A stretch of 64,000 bases of DNA from Moraxellaceae bacterium. GTDB lineage: Bacteria; Pseudomonadota; Gammaproteobacteria; Pseudomonadales; Moraxellaceae. The stretch spans positions 1 through 64,000 of the forward strand of contig SECL01000013.1 in assembly GCA_004173455.1 (NCBI GenBank). Direction: 5' to 3'. Position 1 is the first letter of the stretch. Each line of letters opens with the position of its first letter. The notes under the pieces are model-generated. The model searched no databases and was not told the DNA's origin. It worked only from the letters and a program-made list of their open reading frames with translations. Positions 38,066 to 47,577 of the stretch are shown here, one piece after another. Made by a program: the position numbers and the translations under genes.

Positions 38066-38644
38066 ATGACGAGCAGCACACTAGCGACTTCCCAGCAATG
38101 GCTCAAGCGCGGCACTATGGCAGTGCTTGGCTTGGCAGTTTTAAGCTCCGTTGCCCTAGCAAAACCTGCTAATCCACCGCAAACGGTCAGTCAGGTAGAC
38201 TTGAATCGCTATCTGGGCACATGGTATGAAGTGGCGCGGCTTCCAATGTATTTTCAGCGCAAGTGTGCCAGTGATGTCACCGCAACCTACGGCTTGCAGG
38301 CCAATGGCAATGTTTCGGTACTTAACCAGTGCCGTAAAGCTGATGGTGAAACTATGGCATCGACAGGTGAGGCCAAGGCTGTGGATCGCAGCAATAGTAA
38401 ACTTAAAGTCAGCTTTTTACCCAAGGGCTTGCGTTGGATTCCATTTACTCAAGGGGACTACTGGATTTTAAAGCTGGATGATAATTATCAGACCGCTCTG
38501 GTGGGTGCGCCTAACCGTAAATATTTGTGGATTCTGTCACGCACGCCAAACATCGATGAACAAACCTATCAGCACTATGTACAAGCAGCCAAACAACAAG
38601 GCTTTGATACCAGTAAGCTGATACGCACCAAGCATACCCGGTAG
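38066..38644 (+). CDS. periplasmic lipocalin (Blc-like)
   Basis: A 192-residue lipocalin. AGGAGA 6 bases before the ATG at 38066 fixes the start. The signal peptide (about residues 16-33, ending VALA) has no lipobox cysteine, so unlike enterobacterial Blc it should be a soluble periplasmic protein. The first lipocalin motif is YLGTWYEVARLPMYFQRKC, followed by DVTATYGLQANG and the second motif near DYWILKLDDNYQTALVG, then YLWILSRTP. Blc-type lipocalins bind lysophospholipids or fatty acids, so envelope lipid handling is likely. Confidence 0.88.
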   Translation: MTSSTLATSQQWLKRGTMAVLGLAVLSSVALAKPANPPQTVSQVDLNRYLGTWYEVARLPMYFQRKCASDVTATYGLQANGNVSVLNQCRKADGETMASTGEAKAVDRSNSKLKVSFLPKGLRWIPFTQGDYWILKLDDNYQTALVGAPNRKYLWILSRTPNIDEQTYQHYVQAAKQQGFDTSKLIRTKHTR

Positions 38645-38661
38645 TTTGATCCAAGCCTCAA

Positions 38662-38715
38662 CAGGAGTAAGCGTACAGGGTTAGGGCTTATTCCTGCTTT
38701 TTATTTTATTCAAAA
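38662..38715 (+). terminator. terminator after the lipocalin gene
   Basis: CAGGAGTAAGC / GCTTATTCCTG (one G-T pair), followed by CTTTTTATTTTATT. Confidence 0.85.
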
Positions 38716-39084
38716 ATTATTATGTCAGACCAAAAAATCGTTTAACTCTTAAGAATCTATTATTTTTTAGCGCAATCTCTGCATTTTGGCGCTTACGTTA
38801 TGTAACTGGCGTCCGGTTTTTTAACACAACATGACCAAATCCTCGGTTTGCTTTTATAAACACTTGGTTTAGCTGTACATTTCTATTTGTTTGACACAAA
38901 AAAGTGGGCAGAGCCACGTAGATTATTACAAGACATGTTTCTATATTAAAGTTGTGGTAACAGAGGAGTAAGACCGATTATTTTACCTACTTGGTAGAGC
39001 TACTTGCTTGGCATCTAGCTAAGGTAAAACGATGTAATACCCAGTCATTATTTTAAATTAAACCTGAAAAAATTGGAGAATCTC
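38716..39084 (+). promoter_or_regulatory. leader region of a small gene, possibly structured
   Basis: About 370 bp without a frame of its own. A consensus -35 (TTGACA at 38891) is present, but I cannot find a good -10 at the right distance. Between 38976 and 39032 there are nested complementary pieces, TTTTACCT / AGGTAAAA around TAGAGCTA / TAGCTA, so the leader RNA may fold just upstream of the small gene. Confidence 0.4.
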
Positions 39085-39225
39085 ATGATTAAAGTGACTA
39101 TCCAGCCCAAATCAGGACAGCTGGTTACTCGTACTGTGATAACGCTACTGGCCTCAGCCATTGATTTAGTAGAAGGACTTGCCTTTCACCATGACGAGGA
39201 GGATTCCCAACCGTATCAAGGATAA
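39085..39225 (+). CDS. 46-residue protein, unknown
   Basis: ATG at 39085 with TTGGAGAA 4-11 bases upstream, a good ribosome-binding site. It encodes MIKVTIQPKSGQLVTRTVIT and continues with a short hydrophobic helix (LLASAIDLVEGLAF) and an acidic tail HHDEEDSQPYQG. A strong hairpin terminator lies 60 bp downstream, and it stands alone in a gap of nearly 1 kb, so it reads as a real small gene. I do not recognise it. Confidence 0.6.
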   Translation: MIKVTIQPKSGQLVTRTVITLLASAIDLVEGLAFHHDEEDSQPYQG

Positions 39226-39286
39226 AAAAGCCTGAGTGATCCCGTATCAAAGTATGACGTAGCAAATATCACTTAAGGCTATAATG

Positions 39287-39343
39287 AACAATGAATATCT
39301 TATTAAAAGCAAATTTTTAAGATATTCATTGTTTTGCTTTTTT
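39287..39343 (+). terminator. terminator after the small gene
   Basis: Perfect 15-bp stem AACAATGAATATCTT / AAGATATTCATTGTT with a 17-base loop, followed by TTGCTTTTTTG. Confidence 0.85.
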
Positions 39344-39655
39344 GTCATTTAACTAAAAAATTTACAGGGTGTTTTGACCTAAGCTTTTATGCATGGTACT
39401 GAGTTTTTTCTTTAGTTTGGGATTTAACAAAGTTCATTATTGCTATTCAATCGTCAAATTGAGGCGATCACCACAAACTGATAAGTACAAATCAATAAGA
39501 ACAAAAGCTTGGCAAAATTGAATGTTAAAAAAACTTCTTGCGCTTTTATCCCTTGCTAACATTTTCAGATGGTCAATTTTCCATTATAATATGCGCCTTT
39601 AAAACCTGACTGCTGCCATTCCCTGATGACAGCTAACCCCAAAGAGGAAGCCTCC
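39344..39655. other. intergenic region upstream of the gap gene
   Basis: About 310 bp with no gene. A possible extended promoter lies near 39587 (TATAAT in CATTATAATATGCG). The ribosome-binding site AGAGGA is at about 39643. Confidence 0.5.
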
Positions 39656-41116
39656 GTGAGCAAAGAGACCATCGGTGCCCTGCACAGCGAACATTTTGGC
39701 CGCTGGAAAAATCGCGAAGAAATTGCTGAACGCATGATTGCCTTGATTGGACAGCTTTACCGTGAAAAAGACATTATTGTTACGGTATATGGTCGCTCAC
39801 TGATCAATCGATCTGTGATCCAGATTTTAAAAATGCATCGTCGTGCTCGCATGATTTCGGTTGAGCTGTCAGTGACAGACACCATGCCTTTGCTCGAAGC
39901 TCTGGTCAACATTGATAATATTGCCAGCTGTGAAGTAGATCTGGGCAAACTCGCGTTTGAATACAAGCAGCAGGGCGGTGATATTAACCAGTTTCTGCAA
40001 TCTGCTTTAGCACCTGTGATTGGCAACAAGTGCGAGCCTAAAAACCGTGATGTCGTGCTTTATGGTTTTGGTCGTATTGGCCGTATCCTTGCCCGTTTGA
40101 TGATTGAACAAACCGGAATTGGCCGTGGTTTAAGTTTGAAAGCCATTGTGGTACGCAAATCCAGCGAAAATGATTTGGCCAAGCGTGCGTCTTTGTTGCG
40201 TCGTGATTCAATTCATGGTTCTTTTGAAGGCACCATTTCTATTGATGAAGAAAATGAAGCCATTATTGCCAATGGTAACTATATCAAGGTGATTTATGCC
40301 GGTAGCCCAAGCGAAGTGGATTACACCCAATATGGCATTGACAATGCATTGCTGATTGACAATACCGGCAAGTGGCGTGATGCCGAAGGTCTGGCTCAGC
40401 ACCTGAAATGCCCTGGCGTTGCGCGTGTAATCCTGACTGCACCTAGCAAAGGCGAAATGAAAAACGTGGTCTATGGCGTTAACCATAGCGACATCATTGA
40501 CTCTGATCAAATTATCAGTGCCGCGAGCTGTACAACCAACGCCATTACACCTGTATTAAAAGTGATCAATGAAAAATACACGGTTGAAAATGGCCATGTA
40601 GAGACGGTTCACTCCTTTACCAATGACCAAAACCTGATTGATAACTACCACAAGGCTGACCGTCGTGGCCGTGCGGCAACCCTGAACATGGTCATTACCG
40701 AAACTGGCGCTGCCAAAGCGGTTGCCAAGGCACTGCCTGTATTGAAGGGCAAGCTGACCGGTAACTCGGTACGTGTACCAACGCCCAACGTATCGCTGGC
40801 CATTTTGAACCTGAATTTGGCTCAGGAAGTTTCTACCGAGGAAATGAACGAATATATTCGTCTGGTTTCTTTAAACTCCAACCTACAAGGACAGATTGGC
40901 TATACCAACTCTACTGAAGTGGTGTCTTCTGACTTTATTGGTTCGCGTACTGCTGGTGTGTTTGATGCACAAGCTACCATTACCAGCGGCAACCGTGTCA
41001 CCCTGTATGTGTGGTATGACAATGAAGTTGGCTATAGCTGTCAGGTTCTGCGTATTGTTGAACAAATGGCAGGCGTGGTTTATCCGCATATTCCAGTGGA
41101 TAGCGTGAGTGTATAA
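39656..41116 (+). CDS. glyceraldehyde-3-phosphate dehydrogenase, long form
   Basis: A 486-residue GAPDH. The first 130 residues are an extra N-terminal domain (REEIAERMIALIGQLYREKD, YGRSLINRSVIQILKMHRRA). The catalytic core then begins at YGFGRIGRILARLM (about residue 134), with the catalytic Cys in AASCTTNAITPV (Cys at about residue 292) and the C-terminal YVWYDNEVGYSCQVLRI. I prefer the GTG at 39656 because AGAGGA lies at the right distance; the ATG at 39626 lacks one. This long type occurs in pseudomonads and Moraxellaceae beside the standard GAPDH and is thought to serve gluconeogenesis. Confidence 0.9.
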   Translation: MSKETIGALHSEHFGRWKNREEIAERMIALIGQLYREKDIIVTVYGRSLINRSVIQILKMHRRARMISVELSVTDTMPLLEALVNIDNIASCEVDLGKLAFEYKQQGGDINQFLQSALAPVIGNKCEPKNRDVVLYGFGRIGRILARLMIEQTGIGRGLSLKAIVVRKSSENDLAKRASLLRRDSIHGSFEGTISIDEENEAIIANGNYIKVIYAGSPSEVDYTQYGIDNALLIDNTGKWRDAEGLAQHLKCPGVARVILTAPSKGEMKNVVYGVNHSDIIDSDQIISAASCTTNAITPVLKVINEKYTVENGHVETVHSFTNDQNLIDNYHKADRRGRAATLNMVITETGAAKAVAKALPVLKGKLTGNSVRVPTPNVSLAILNLNLAQEVSTEEMNEYIRLVSLNSNLQGQIGYTNSTEVVSSDFIGSRTAGVFDAQATITSGNRVTLYVWYDNEVGYSCQVLRIVEQMAGVVYPHIPVDSVSV

Positions 41117-41134
41117 GCAGCGTTGATCTGTGAT

Positions 41135-41162
41135 AAAAACCTGGCTTCGGCTGGGTTTTTTT
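41135..41162 (+). terminator. terminator after the gap gene
   Basis: AAAACCTGGC / GCTGGGTTTT with a TTCG tetraloop and two G-T pairs, then a T run. Confidence 0.85.
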
Positions 41163-41368
41163 ATGGCTGGAATACGTCTAGGAAATAGCAGGCAACTGAT
41201 GGTTTGGCAGTCGTGCGTATTTTATAGTCAGAAAATCAAAATGATAAAAATGAATACGCTGTACAAAAGCCAAATACAAGAAGTCTGGATTTCCAAAGCG
41301 GTTTTTCACAGATCAAGCCTAATCTATGGCATAATATTGTGCTTTTTTATCAGGTGGAGAATGTAGTC

Positions 41369-42391
41369 ATGCGCTTTGTCGATGAAGCCGTAATTTCGGT
41401 ACAAGCTGGCGACGGTGGCAATGGCGTGGCCAGTTTTCGCCGTGAACCCGTTGGAACTACTGTGGTGGATGTGACCAGTGGTGATGTGATTGGCGATATG
41501 GTTGAAGATGGTCAGCGCCTGCTGGTCGCTGCTGGTGGCCGAGGTGGTTTGGGCAATACTCATTTTAAATCCTCGACCAACCGTTCACCGCGTCAATGTA
41601 CCAAAGGTGAAACAGGCGAATTGCGTGAGATTCGTCTTGAGCTCAAAGTGCTGGCCGATGTCGGTTTGCTGGGCATGCCCAATGCAGGTAAGTCTACTTT
41701 TATTCGCTCCGTCAGTGCCGCCAAACCTAAAGTGGCCGATTATCCATTTACTACGCTAGTGCCCAATCTGGGTGTGGTAGACGTTGACCGTCATCGTTCC
41801 TTTGTGATGGCCGATATTCCCGGCTTGATTGCGGGCGCTGCTGAGGGCGCTGGTTTGGGTATCCGCTTTTTAAAGCATTTGGCACGTACCCGTATTTTAT
41901 TGCATATCGTTGATGTACAACCGGTGGATGGTTCAGATCCGGTTGAAAATGCCAAAGCCATTTTAAGTGAGCTTAAAAAATTCTCGCCAGCACTGGCTGA
42001 ACTGCCGGTGGTGTTGGTACTGAACAAACTGGATCAAATTCCAGAAGACACTCAAAATGAATGGTGTACTCATATTGTTGCCGAGCTGGGCTGGACTGGA
42101 CCAGTATTTCGCTGCTCGGGACTAACTGGTGAGGGCACACGTCAGATTGTGTATTACCTGATCGATCAGATTGAGCAGCAACGCGAGCTGGAAGTGGAAG
42201 ATCCTGACTTTGCACAGGCTCAAAAAGAGTTCCGCGAACGTCTGGAGCAGGAAACCCGTGAAAACTCACTGGCTGCCAAAGAAGCTTATAAGGAAGCCCG
42301 TCGTGCCGCGCGTCTTGGTGGCGATGACGACGATGATGATGACTGGGATGATTCAGATGAAAGCGGCATGGAAAATATTTACGTCCGCTAG
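41369..42391 (+). CDS. obgE: GTPase Obg/CgtA with an internal deletion in the Obg domain
   Basis: Ribosome-assembly GTPase. The first 26 residues ([20 protein letters not shown], then ASFRRE) match the normal Obg start, but they run directly into [18 protein letters not shown], which normally lies about 64 residues further on. The glycine-rich KY.PKGGPDGGDGG block and the following beta strands of the Obg fold are absent, and the reading frame is kept (junction near 41446/41447). The rest is intact: [21 protein letters not shown]1 GMPNAGKST at about residue 102 (normally about 166), G2/G3 [13 protein letters not shown] and G4 LNKLD. The acidic tail [14 protein letters not shown] is typical. 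Total 340 residues versus about 400 expected. Confidence 0.93.
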   Translation: MRFVDEAVISVQAGDGGNGVASFRREPVGTTVVDVTSGDVIGDMVEDGQRLLVAAGGRGGLGNTHFKSSTNRSPRQCTKGETGELREIRLELKVLADVGLLGMPNAGKSTFIRSVSAAKPKVADYPFTTLVPNLGVVDVDRHRSFVMADIPGLIAGAAEGAGLGIRFLKHLARTRILLHIVDVQPVDGSDPVENAKAILSELKKFSPALAELPVVLVLNKLDQIPEDTQNEWCTHIVAELGWTGPVFRCSGLTGEGTRQIVYYLIDQIEQQRELEVEDPDFAQAQKEFRERLEQETRENSLAAKEAYKEARRAARLGGDDDDDDDWDDSDESGMENIYVR

Positions 42392-42438
42392 GCCATCGGC
42401 TAGACAAAAATCCTGTTAATTTGATTTTGAGTGTGAAC

Positions 42439-43572
42439 ATGTCGTTGTTACAACCAGGCAATCAGCGTCAGCTTCAATGTAAACGCGTTGTCATCAAGAT
42501 TGGGTCAGCGTTGCTTACTGCTAATGGGCAGGGACTAGATCATCAGGCCATTGATCACTGGGCTGCTCAAGTGGCGATGCTGCATGAGCAGGGCATTGAA
42601 GTCATTCTGGTGTCGTCTGGTGCCGTGGCTGAAGGCATGGTGCGCATGAAGATTGGCGCACGGCCTGATGATTTGCCGGGTTTGCAGGCTTGTGCCGCGA
42701 TTGGGCAAATGGGCTTGATTCAGGCATGGGCTGGCGCGCTGATTCAGCATCAGATTCAAACCGCCCAAGTGTTGCTCACCCATGATGATCTGGCAGATCG
42801 CCGCCGTTACTTAAACGCTGGTGATGCCTTGCTGCGTTTGATCAAATGGCGTGTGGTGCCTGTCATTAATGAAAATGACACTGTGGCCACTGATGAAATC
42901 CGTTTTGGTGATAACGATACACTGGCGGCCATGGTCGCCAGTCTGGTCAGTGCGGATTTGCTGATTATCCTGACTGACCAAGAAGGCATGTTTGACCGTG
43001 ATCCGCGTAAGGATGCGACAGCGACACTGTTGTCGACGGTACGCGCTATGGATGACAGTTTGCTGGCGATGGCAGGGGGTGGTGGTGTGCTCGGCCGTGG
43101 TGGCATGGTCACCAAAGTGCGTGCTGCTCGTCTGGCGGCAAAGTCCGGTTGTCCAACACTCATTACCAGTGGTCAAACCAGTAATGTGCTGCTACGTCTG
43201 ATTCAGGGTGAAGCCTTAGGTACCCTACTCACCGCAGATGCAGACCGCATTACTGCACGCAAGCAATGGCTGGCCGCGCACTTGCAAACTGCTGGACGCT
43301 TGATACTGGATGAGGGTGCGGTTGAGGCCATTCAGGTCAGACACCGTAGTTTGTTGCCAGTGGGGGTGCGCTGCGTGGAAGGCCATTTTGAGCGTGGCGA
43401 TGTGGTGGAATGTGTCAACCTTAAGGGCGAGCGTGTGGCCGTTGGTCGCGTTAACTTCAGTGCCCAGTCAGCACGACAAATCATTGGCCAACCTTCTGAC
43501 AATGTGAACAAAATTCTGGGTGAAAATCGCTCGGTAGAAATGATTCACCGTGATCACATGGCGATTTATTAA
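42439..43572 (+). CDS. proB: glutamate 5-kinase
   Basis: First step of proline synthesis from glutamate. The amino-acid kinase domain starts [20 protein letters not shown] and includes [34 protein letters not shown], and a [15 protein letters not shown] segment. The C-terminal PUA domain (about residues 280-377) is present. At 377 residues from the ATG at 42439 it has normal length; a TTG at 42421 is not needed. It follows obgE by 47 bp, the order seen in related bacteria. Confidence 0.96.
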   Translation: MSLLQPGNQRQLQCKRVVIKIGSALLTANGQGLDHQAIDHWAAQVAMLHEQGIEVILVSSGAVAEGMVRMKIGARPDDLPGLQACAAIGQMGLIQAWAGALIQHQIQTAQVLLTHDDLADRRRYLNAGDALLRLIKWRVVPVINENDTVATDEIRFGDNDTLAAMVASLVSADLLIILTDQEGMFDRDPRKDATATLLSTVRAMDDSLLAMAGGGGVLGRGGMVTKVRAARLAAKSGCPTLITSGQTSNVLLRLIQGEALGTLLTADADRITARKQWLAAHLQTAGRLILDEGAVEAIQVRHRSLLPVGVRCVEGHFERGDVVECVNLKGERVAVGRVNFSAQSARQIIGQPSDNVNKILGENRSVEMIHRDHMAIY

Positions 43573-43582
43573 ACCTTAAAAT

Positions 43583-44221
43583 TTATAGTTGAGCCTGATG
43601 CAATACCATGCCTTGCAGCACGAGAAGTTGGCGAATTTTACTGAAACCAGCATGCTGTAGCGCAGAATATTGTTCTGCTATCGTCATATAAAGCTGGTCG
43701 TTTTGCATACCTTGTGCACCGTTACCGTCAGTCCCGGCATAATGATCACACACCAGAAACATGCCTTCGGGTTTTAAAAGCTGCTGCACCTGTTTAAATA
43801 AATTGACCGCATAAGATTTATGGCGTAACTCATGTACGGCCTGCATGGTGATGACCATATCAAACTTTTCCAAACCTGCTATCCAGTTATCATCCTTAAA
43901 GCTGCGTTCTATAAATTGCATCTTGTCAGCATGAGTTCCTAAGCGTTCCTGCGCCAGTTGATGCATGGCGCCAGAAAAATCCAGTGCGACATACTCAGTA
44001 ACATAGACAGTATTTAGCAAATGCTGGGCTAAAAACCCCGGCCCTGAACCCAGCTCCAGAATATGTAGATTGGGCTTCTGGTAATTAACAATAGCAGTTG
44101 CAAAGCTGTTGAAAAATTCAGTACGTGCAGGCCGTTTTTGTAAGGCGGTATTTGCCCAGTCTTTAGCATCGCTCATCTGGCGTAAATCAATAGGACTGGT
44201 AACATCAATAATAGGAGTCAT
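43583..44221 (-). CDS. class I SAM-dependent methyltransferase
   Basis: A 212-residue protein with the Rossmann methyltransferase motifs: motif I ILELGSGPGFLAQHLL, the acidic residue after strand 2 in YVALDFSGAMHQLAQ, and the post-II region FDMVITMQAVHELRH. The substrate is unknown. It is convergent with proB, with only 10 bp between the stop codons, and is preceded on the same strand by the DUF1615 gene. Confidence 0.82.
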   Translation of the reverse strand: MTPIIDVTSPIDLRQMSDAKDWANTALQKRPARTEFFNSFATAIVNYQKPNLHILELGSGPGFLAQHLLNTVYVTEYVALDFSGAMHQLAQERLGTHADKMQFIERSFKDDNWIAGLEKFDMVITMQAVHELRHKSYAVNLFKQVQQLLKPEGMFLVCDHYAGTDGNGAQGMQNDQLYMTIAEQYSALQHAGFSKIRQLLVLQGMVLHQAQL

Positions 44222-44246
44222 TTTTTGTATTTTTAAACGTTAAACA

Positions 44247-45434
44247 TTAAATTTTAAAGCCTAAGCGCTTACCGCGACTCACACAACGGGTATAACGCTG
44301 ATTCACTTTTGAGGCATACCAGTTGGTATTGTAATCACGGCTAAGCTTAGGCCCTGAGATGACTACTTCCGGCATGATCGCGTACGCTGCTTCTTTTTTA
44401 AATTGCTCATGATATAAGCTGCGTACTTGCTGATAGGTTTTGGTGTCTTCAAATTTTTGCTGTTTTTCTTTTTTCAGGTCATGCCGAATATCCTTGGCAT
44501 CCAGTGCAATATTTTTTTCCATAAAGAGCTGGGCTAGGGCAGTTTCAGTGGCGGTTGGTTCTGAAATGACGTCACCGTCCTTGTTATAAGACAGCAGGTC
44601 ACCATCCAGGCTTAATTCCTGCTTGGATAATTTATTCAACATTTGCTGAAAAGCAGCATTGCGGCTGGAATAAATGCCTGAGTTATAATCCGCAAAACGG
44701 TAAATGGGCTTATCATACTGCGCCGGATAGGTCATCAAACGATGAATCCCATAATACAGGCCGCCATATTGGGTATAAAGGTCATCACGGATCTTGTGGA
44801 TATTGCTGCCACTCCGTGAGTTTTCAATGGCATAGCGGATATGCACCTGCATGGAGCCCAATGTGCTCACCGGGTTAAAAGCTTCTTCAATATCCTGTCT
44901 TGCGATAATACGTGCTGCGCTGGTGACAAGATTAATCTTATATTGCTTGGTATAAAACTCAAACATCTGACGGTACAGTTCGTCCAGTTCACGTTCGGTT
45001 TTGACGCGTTCCAGCTGCATTAAAAAATTATCATCAGGCGAGGGTTGCTTGGCCAGCATGTCATTAAAATAGCCAGCCATTTTTTTACCCAGCTTTTTTT
45101 CAAGCCGTTCGTTCATTTCTTTAACGGCTTTTTTGCCCAAGTTAGGCACCGCAGGGTCGGCCACAAAATTAGACTCCTGATCCACGATTGCAACGATAGA
45201 GCAGGTATTATTAAGGTTACGCTCAATATCCAGCTCATCCATGATGCTATGCACATCATTGGCCCATGCCATACGATTGGTGGTGGCTGCTGGAATCAGT
45301 TTATAGATATGCTTGGTATCCAGAATTTTATAGCTTTGGCTTTCGTTTTCTTCACTTTGGGATTGGCAACCGGACAGCACTAGTGTGCCAAGCAGTAAGG
45401 TAGCAGTAACGCGGCCAATAACACAAATAGACAT
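44247..45434 (-). CDS. DUF1615 lipoprotein
   Basis: A 395-residue lipoprotein. The signal peptide starts MSICVIGRVTATLLLGTLVL and ends in the lipobox LSGC (Cys at about residue 23). The body matches DUF1615: CSIVAIVDQESNFVADPAVPNLG, STLGSMQVHIRYAIENS, YGIHRLMTYPAQYDKPIYRFADYNSG in part, and SGPKLSRDYNTNWYA. The ESNF...GSMQV arrangement resembles lysozyme-like transglycosylases, so a cell-wall role is a reasonable inference. I chose the start at 45434 for a proper lipoprotein signal. It lies just upstream of the methyltransferase gene. Confidence 0.8.
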   Translation of the reverse strand: MSICVIGRVTATLLLGTLVLSGCQSQSEENESQSYKILDTKHIYKLIPAATTNRMAWANDVHSIMDELDIERNLNNTCSIVAIVDQESNFVADPAVPNLGKKAVKEMNERLEKKLGKKMAGYFNDMLAKQPSPDDNFLMQLERVKTERELDELYRQMFEFYTKQYKINLVTSAARIIARQDIEEAFNPVSTLGSMQVHIRYAIENSRSGSNIHKIRDDLYTQYGGLYYGIHRLMTYPAQYDKPIYRFADYNSGIYSSRNAAFQQMLNKLSKQELSLDGDLLSYNKDGDVISEPTATETALAQLFMEKNIALDAKDIRHDLKKEKQQKFEDTKTYQQVRSLYHEQFKKEAAYAIMPEVVISGPKLSRDYNTNWYASKVNQRYTRCVSRGKRLGFKI

Positions 45435-45761
45435 AATAGATTTCAAAAAGCTAAGCAGAGAGTAGTATGCCATAAGTTGAATTTGTAACCAATTATATCA
45501 AATTCACTTGGCCTGCATTTTTGTATATAAAGTTTTTAAAACTATTTTATGTAAACCAGTATCGATGTAGATATATTAATAAATATCTTAAAAATCATAT
45601 ATTTATTATAGGTGCCACCAAATTGCCTTCGACCATATTGACATGGTCTTGGCATGAACCTGTTCAATGCTCAATGATCGTACAGGCATGCAGTGGCAAT
45701 TGGTGAGCTTGTTGAACCACGTTGAAACCACACTGATAAAAAAATTTTAATAATGCGGCTC
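45435..45761. other. intergenic region, no gene seen
   Basis: About 330 bp. A frame at 45521-45706 on the plus strand has no ribosome-binding site or family. CACCAAATTGCC and GGCAATTGGTG (around 45616 and 45690) are inverted with a one-base bulge, which could be a remnant hairpin. Confidence 0.4.
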
Positions 45762-45792
45762 AATAAAAAGTCCGGCTAGATTAACCGGACTT
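45762..45792 (-). terminator. terminator of the PNPOx-like gene
   Basis: AAGTCCGG / CCGGACTT perfect 8-bp stem with a 9-base loop, followed on the minus strand by TTTATTG. Confidence 0.85.
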
Positions 45793-45827
45793 CCAATCTA
45801 CCGCCACAACAAAAGTATGGGCAGAAA

Positions 45828-46304
45828 TTATAGTTTCACGCCTTCAGTTTCGCCCAGTTTGGCGGTATCACCTGTAATGGCAGCTTTGGCCATTTTAATC
45901 ATGCTAACCACACGACCGCTACCTTCCCAGTATTGAGCGCCATTGCCAACTACTTTGATCAATTGAATCTTTGGATCTTCTTTGCCTTGCTCAAAAAAGG
46001 CGTTATAACCATCAGACCACAATTCATCCAGCTTGGCTTTGTCATTGACCAGTTCTGCTGTGCCATTAATTGACACATAGTTATGACCGGCTGTGTCGCT
46101 ATAACCAAGGTTGACTTGTGCATTACCGGGAATACTGCGTACCAAATCAGAATCCTTGGAACCAATAAACCAGACTGTGCCGTTAAAATCTTCGTCTTGG
46201 GTGGTCATTGGGGCAGCGTGTAAGTGGCCTTCATGATTGACAAAAGTGACCATGGCAAATTTGATACCGCGTGTTAATTCTGCAATTTTAGTGATGTCGG
46301 TCAT
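45828..46304 (-). CDS. pyridoxamine 5'-phosphate oxidase-like / general stress protein 26 family
   Basis: A 158-residue split-barrel flavin-binding protein. IKFAMVTFVNHEGHLHAAPM, FNGTVWFIGSKDSDLVR and VNLGYSDTAGHNYVSINGTAELV fit the PNPOx-like (Pyrid_ox_like) family typified by stress protein Ydag/GSP26. The reaction is not known for this subgroup. It is single-gene, with its own terminator. Confidence 0.85.
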   Translation of the reverse strand: MTDITKIAELTRGIKFAMVTFVNHEGHLHAAPMTTQDEDFNGTVWFIGSKDSDLVRSIPGNAQVNLGYSDTAGHNYVSINGTAELVNDKAKLDELWSDGYNAFFEQGKEDPKIQLIKVVGNGAQYWEGSGRVVSMIKMAKAAITGDTAKLGETEGVKL

Positions 46305-46550
46305 TGCTTTACTCCAAATTTATGATAGCCATAAAATTATGATTTAAAAAAAGTCTGATAAAAAACTTACGTAGACTTCGTTAAGTATTAATATCCTGAC
46401 AATTTTTTATGTAGGTCTAAAGCACTCTTGTGTGCCTGTGTTGTAAGAAGTTTTGCGGCTTATCTACAAAACTTGCTGTTTTGTTGCTGGTTTTTTATTT
46501 ATAGGCAGTTATTGCTATGATATGCCCAGTTTTATTCCAGTTAGATCATT

Positions 46551-47570
46551 ATGCAAATTGGTTCATATCATCTTAAAAATAACCTGATTGTTGCCCCTAT
46601 GGCGGGTGTCACAGATCGGCCATTTCGCACATTATGCAAATATTTTGGCGCTGGGCATGCGGTTAGTGAAATGATGACTTCCGATCAAACACTGCGCATG
46701 AATAAAAAAAGTTTATACCGTGCCAATTTTGATGGTGAAATCGCCCCAATTTCAGCGCAAATCGCAGGTTCTGATCCAATAAAAATGGCAGAAGCAGCCC
46801 GCTACCAAGTGGCCAATGGTGCGCAAATTGTTGATATTAATATGGGTTGTCCTGCCAAAAAAGTTTGCAATAAACTCGCTGGTTCAGCCTTACTGCAAAA
46901 TGAAGACTTGGTTGCACAGATTCTGGATGCGGTTGTTAATGCAGTGAATGTACCCGTCACCTTAAAAACGCGGCTGGGATTTTGTAATGCAGAACAAAAT
47001 ATCTTACGGGTGGCTAAACGCGCAGAACAGGCAGGCATTGCAGCACTGGCGATTCATGGTCGGACTCGCGAGGATATGTATACGGGTTCAGCACGCTATC
47101 CGTTGATTGCTCAGGTCAAACAGCAGATAAATATTCCTGTCATTGCCAATGGCGATATTGATAGCCCACAAAAAGCCAAATTCGTGCTTGAGCAGACAGG
47201 TGCCGATGCCATTATGATTGGTCGAGCAGCGCAAGGACGGCCGTGGATTTTTCGTGAGATTGGTCATTTTTTGGCAACAGGCCAAATATTACCAGCACCA
47301 GATATTTTAGAAGTGAAAACGGTATTACTGGAGCATTTAAACGAGCTGTATGAGTTTTATGGCGAATATTCAGGTTGTCGAATTGCACGTAAGCATATTG
47401 CTTGGTATACCAAAGGCTTAAGAGGTAGCAATGAGTTTCGACAGGCCATGTATCAGGTCGAATCCACCCATAAGCAAGCCCAAGTCGTAAGCCAGTATTT
47501 TGATCAATTGCTAGAGCAGGGTGAACGCTTGCAATACAGTGAAGCGGTTAATTTACTGCAAGGTTATTGA
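46551..47570 (+). CDS. dusB: tRNA-dihydrouridine synthase B
   Basis: Flavoenzyme reducing a uridine in the D loop of tRNAs. At 339 residues it is normal for DusB. Landmarks: IVAPMAGVTDRPFRTLC, the catalytic Cys in INMGCPAKKVCNKLAGSALL, VTLKTRLGF, IHGRTREDMYTG and IGRAAQGRPWIFREI. The IS30 element begins 7 bp after its stop codon, so anything that was cotranscribed downstream (fis in many gammaproteobacteria) is not here. Confidence 0.95.
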   Translation: MQIGSYHLKNNLIVAPMAGVTDRPFRTLCKYFGAGHAVSEMMTSDQTLRMNKKSLYRANFDGEIAPISAQIAGSDPIKMAEAARYQVANGAQIVDINMGCPAKKVCNKLAGSALLQNEDLVAQILDAVVNAVNVPVTLKTRLGFCNAEQNILRVAKRAEQAGIAALAIHGRTREDMYTGSARYPLIAQVKQQINIPVIANGDIDSPQKAKFVLEQTGADAIMIGRAAQGRPWIFREIGHFLATGQILPAPDILEVKTVLLEHLNELYEFYGEYSGCRIARKHIAWYTKGLRGSNEFRQAMYQVESTHKQAQVVSQYFDQLLEQGERLQYSEAVNLLQGY

Positions 47571-47577
47571 TTTGGCG

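Noticed and set aside
45521-45706. 61-codon frame in the gap after the DUF1615 gene
   Set aside because: No ribosome-binding site and no family resemblance.
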